A stretch of DNA of 9,027 nt, from NCBI GenBank assembly GCA_050943215.1, contig JBMNOU010000070.1, forward strand, positions 1-9,027, written 5' to 3'. The stretch is from JBMNOU01 sp050943215. GTDB taxonomy: Bacteria > Bacillota > Clostridia > Christensenellales > SZUA-584. A program made the position numbers and the translations under genes. Position 1 is the first letter of the stretch. Every line of letters begins with the position of its first letter. This document shows positions 8,101 to 9,027 of the stretch, one piece after another. Under the pieces are notes generated by a model, which had not been told where the DNA came from, searched no databases, and saw nothing but the letters and a program-made list of their open reading frames with translations.

Positions 8101-8833
8101 CGGCGGTTTTGTCAAAAGTAATTTTTTCAAGCCGAGTTAAAAAAGTGGTATGCCGGCAATGATCCGACCAGTATGTATCGATAACGCGTATTTCAGCGAT
8201 TGTCGGGTCGCGTTTCTCATCGTTTTTAAAATAATCCTGCACAAACAGTATGTCTTTAATGCTCATGGCCAGCCCATTTTCTGACATAAAGCGGCTTAGC
8301 CCTTGCTGATTGAGAGAGCAGAAACCATGGAGCACTTCGACGTCGGGAGGGTCGGCGATTTTTTCAGCCAGCGTATCCGGTAGAGTATCCTGCGCTTCCC
8401 TTGAATCCACAGGATTGATGACATATTTTTTAATGTCTTTAGCATCATCAATGCTAGCACCGCTTAATATATAGATTGTTGCGCATTTGACAACTGGGCG
8501 ATTGTTTTTGGTCAGCAGCTCTGTGCATTGTGCCGCGCTATCCGCTCTTTGGTCATACTGTCCGGGTAGATATTCAACAGCAAAAGAAATATCGGCTTCA
8601 TTTTTATCGTAACTGCCAAGATAAACGATATCAGCAGCCGGTTCGGAAAAAACGGTGCTCACTGCCGTAGAAAAGTCAGCATCGCTGATCCCCTCAATAT
8701 CGTATCGATTAAGGATTCTCACATCCTTTAAGTTTTTCTTGCCTAGCGTTTCTTTAAAATCGGCGAGTGCTTCTTTAGCTCTTACATTAAACCCATTTTT
8801 CTTTTCAATATAGATCCGTTTTACCCGTGACAT
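5138..8833 (-). CDS. purL: Phosphoribosylformylglycinamidine synthase, single-chain PurL
   Basis: PurL converts FGAR, glutamine and ATP to FGAM, the fourth step of de novo purine synthesis, in the cytoplasm. This 1231-residue enzyme is the fused form, with synthase and glutaminase in one chain, so no separate PurQ or PurS is needed. Its length and divergence match the clostridial/streptococcal single-chain group rather than the roughly 1300-aa proteobacterial type. After an N-terminal domain come the linker motif YWSDHCRH (His225, His228), then KNETHNHPTEIEPFGG (His324, His326) and GGATGRDGCGGATGSS. A second synthase half includes AIGGKDSMSG. The C-terminal class I glutaminase starts at PVFPGTNCEYDSA and has nucleophile Cys1073 in GICNGFQ and His1202-Ser-Glu1204 in AHSERY, so the catalytic triad is complete. 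The start is ATG at 8833, with AAGGAG (8847-8842) eight bases upstream. An in-frame TTG at 8860 would put that site inside the gene and is less likely. Transcribed alone; no other pur gene is present. Confidence 0.97.
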   Translation of the reverse strand: MSRVKRIYIEKKNGFNVRAKEALADFKETLGKKNLKDVRILNRYDIEGISDADFSTAVSTVFSEPAADIVYLGSYDKNEADISFAVEYLPGQYDQRADSAAQCTELLTKNNRPVVKCATIYILSGASIDDAKDIKKYVINPVDSREAQDTLPDTLAEKIADPPDVEVLHGFCSLNQQGLSRFMSENGLAMSIKDILFVQDYFKNDEKRDPTIAEIRVIDTYWSDHCRHTTFLTRLEKITFDKTADYIKEIYNEYLKSREFVYRDSQKDICLMDIATLYAKEAKKKGLMDGFDESEEINACSIKEKVVVDGQPQDYLIMFKNETHNHPTEIEPFGGAATCLGGAIRDPLSGRAYVYHAMRVTGSGDPREKIKDTMPGKLPQRKICKEAAHGYSSYGNQIGLATGLVDEIYHEGYKAKRMEIGAVVGAAPAENVIRKKPQPGDIILLLGGATGRDGCGGATGSSKAHDLQSIDACGAEVQKGNPLTERKLQRLFRNKAFSTLIKRCNDFGAGGVCVAIGELAEGVRVNLDAIRKKYEGLGGVELAISESQERMAVVIDPQDLETALHLAAEENLHADKVAEVTDEARMELFWRGKPIVSIKRSFLNTNGVTATANAHVGGMHNSKLFSEPFSGGFKDRLLTIMADLNICLKKGLIEMFDSTIGAGSINMPLGGLYQLTPIQAMAAKVASHGACDTASVFSYGFDPYIMEKNPFLGAVYSVILSLAKLTASGGDITKSWLTLQEYFERMTDEQSWGKPLSALLGAWWAQKSMGTPAIGGKDSMSGTFENMHVPPTLVSFALCTEDVDTIISPEFKQPGSCLYRVRIARDTNGMPDFDNIKKLYAKVYKGIRDKQIISAYAIDRGGAFAAIVKMALGNGIGAVINAGDIDDMTNKAYGDLIIEGDNLDFEKIGETGGDAIVFCKESISLAELRYAYEHTLSGVYPVQATAQGPIVDKLFYAKNIHVYSGEKAKPRVIIPVFPGTNCEYDSAAAFENAGGIATTFVIRNIKGNDIEYSLRHFAKLIDMSQILMIPGGFSGGDEPDGSGKFIATVLREPRVKKAVERLLLRDGLILGICNGFQALIKVGLVPYGEIREMRDDSPTLTFNIIGRHVSKAARTRITSNASPWLMQCKPGDIHTVAVSHGEGRFAATHQEALALFENGQVATQYVDELGVPTMRESNLNGSLLSVEGLLSLDGRVFGKMAHSERYTPGTLKNIPGEKDQKIFLSGVNYFL

Positions 8834-8876
8834 TTGTAGGTCTCCTTTTCTGTTCTTCAAGAAAGCTTATCTATCC

Positions 8877-8905
8877 AGTATATATTTTTTTTGGGGCATG
8901 TGCAA
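8877..8905 (-). promoter_or_regulatory. Sigma-A-type promoter of purL
   Basis: On the minus strand TTGCAC (8905-8900) and TATACT (8882-8877) are exactly 17 bases apart, with an A8 tract in the spacer. The start would fall near 8870, giving a leader of about 37 bases containing AAGGAG. The leader is too short for a purine riboswitch and none is visible upstream, so any purine control would have to act through a repressor or elsewhere. Confidence 0.75.
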
Positions 8906-8997
8906 TAAGGCATTTTGGTAAAAAACAGCTGTAAAAAAAGCGTTTTATACCGTCGAAAAAATATTTAGTTTGCAAAAAACCCCTTAAAACTTATCGT

Positions 8998-9024
8998 ATA
9001 ATTTATTCCGAAACAATAAATTAT
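8998..9024. repeat. Perfect 10-bp inverted repeat at the window edge
   Basis: ATAATTTATT (8998-9007) and its exact complement AATAAATTAT (9015-9024) flank CCGAAAC. A TATAAT (8997-9002) overlaps the left arm and could be the -10 of a plus-strand gene starting beyond the window, but no good -35 sits at 16-18 bases (TTGCAA at 8970-8975 is 21 bases away). It may be an operator. The rest of 8906-8997 holds nothing I recognise. Confidence 0.4.
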
Positions 9025-9027
9025 CCT

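Noticed and set aside
8834..9027. Possible purine riboswitch in front of purL.
   Set aside because: The predicted leader is only about 37 bases, and I see none of the conserved purine-aptamer core further upstream.
1..9027. Search for CRISPR repeats, insertion-sequence ends, tRNA genes and toxin-antitoxin or defence genes.
   Set aside because: No regularly spaced repeats, transposase motifs, tRNA-like cloverleaf or defence-type domains were seen; the window is housekeeping DNA with an origin.

Overview
The window reads as a chromosomal replication-origin region from a low-G+C Gram-positive bacterium, most likely an uncultured member of the Clostridia. The evidence is a bacterial dnaA-dnaN pair with origin-type sequence on both sides of dnaA, strong AGGAG-type ribosome binding sites, sigma-A-like promoters, and a single-chain PurL of the kind known from Clostridia and streptococci. 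The genus cannot be named from sequence alone.

Left part (1-1355): a secreted cell-wall hydrolase (signal peptide, three peptidoglycan-binding repeats, C-terminal NlpC/P60 peptidase) is a complete single-gene unit with its own promoter and a 13-bp-stem terminator. Origin part (1356-4286): a dnaA promoter is followed by a leader carrying four DnaA boxes, then dnaA (GTG start). A 238-bp dnaA-dnaN spacer follows, with further DnaA boxes, a run of CTA-type triplets that looks like a DnaA-trio unwinding element, and a promoter for dnaN. DnaA and the beta clamp DnaN act in sequence: DnaA melts the origin, and the clamp tethers the polymerase and helps inactivate DnaA.

Right part (4279-9027): two genes on the minus strand. 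A TVP38/TMEM64-family membrane protein converges on dnaN and overlaps its 3' end by 8 bp. The dnaN terminator hairpin lies inside the opposing coding sequence. Then comes purL (1231 aa, de novo purine synthesis) as an independent unit with its own promoter and terminator. The last roughly 120 bases upstream of the purL promoter hold no gene, only an inverted repeat at the very edge.

The usual neighbours of a Firmicute origin (rpmH upstream, recF and gyrB after dnaN) are absent. No mobile elements, CRISPR arrays, tRNA or rRNA genes are visible. I did not find a novel multi-gene system. The points most worth a second look are the origin architecture, the embedded convergent terminator, the possibly leaderless membrane-protein gene, and the rearranged, head-on origin neighbourhood.
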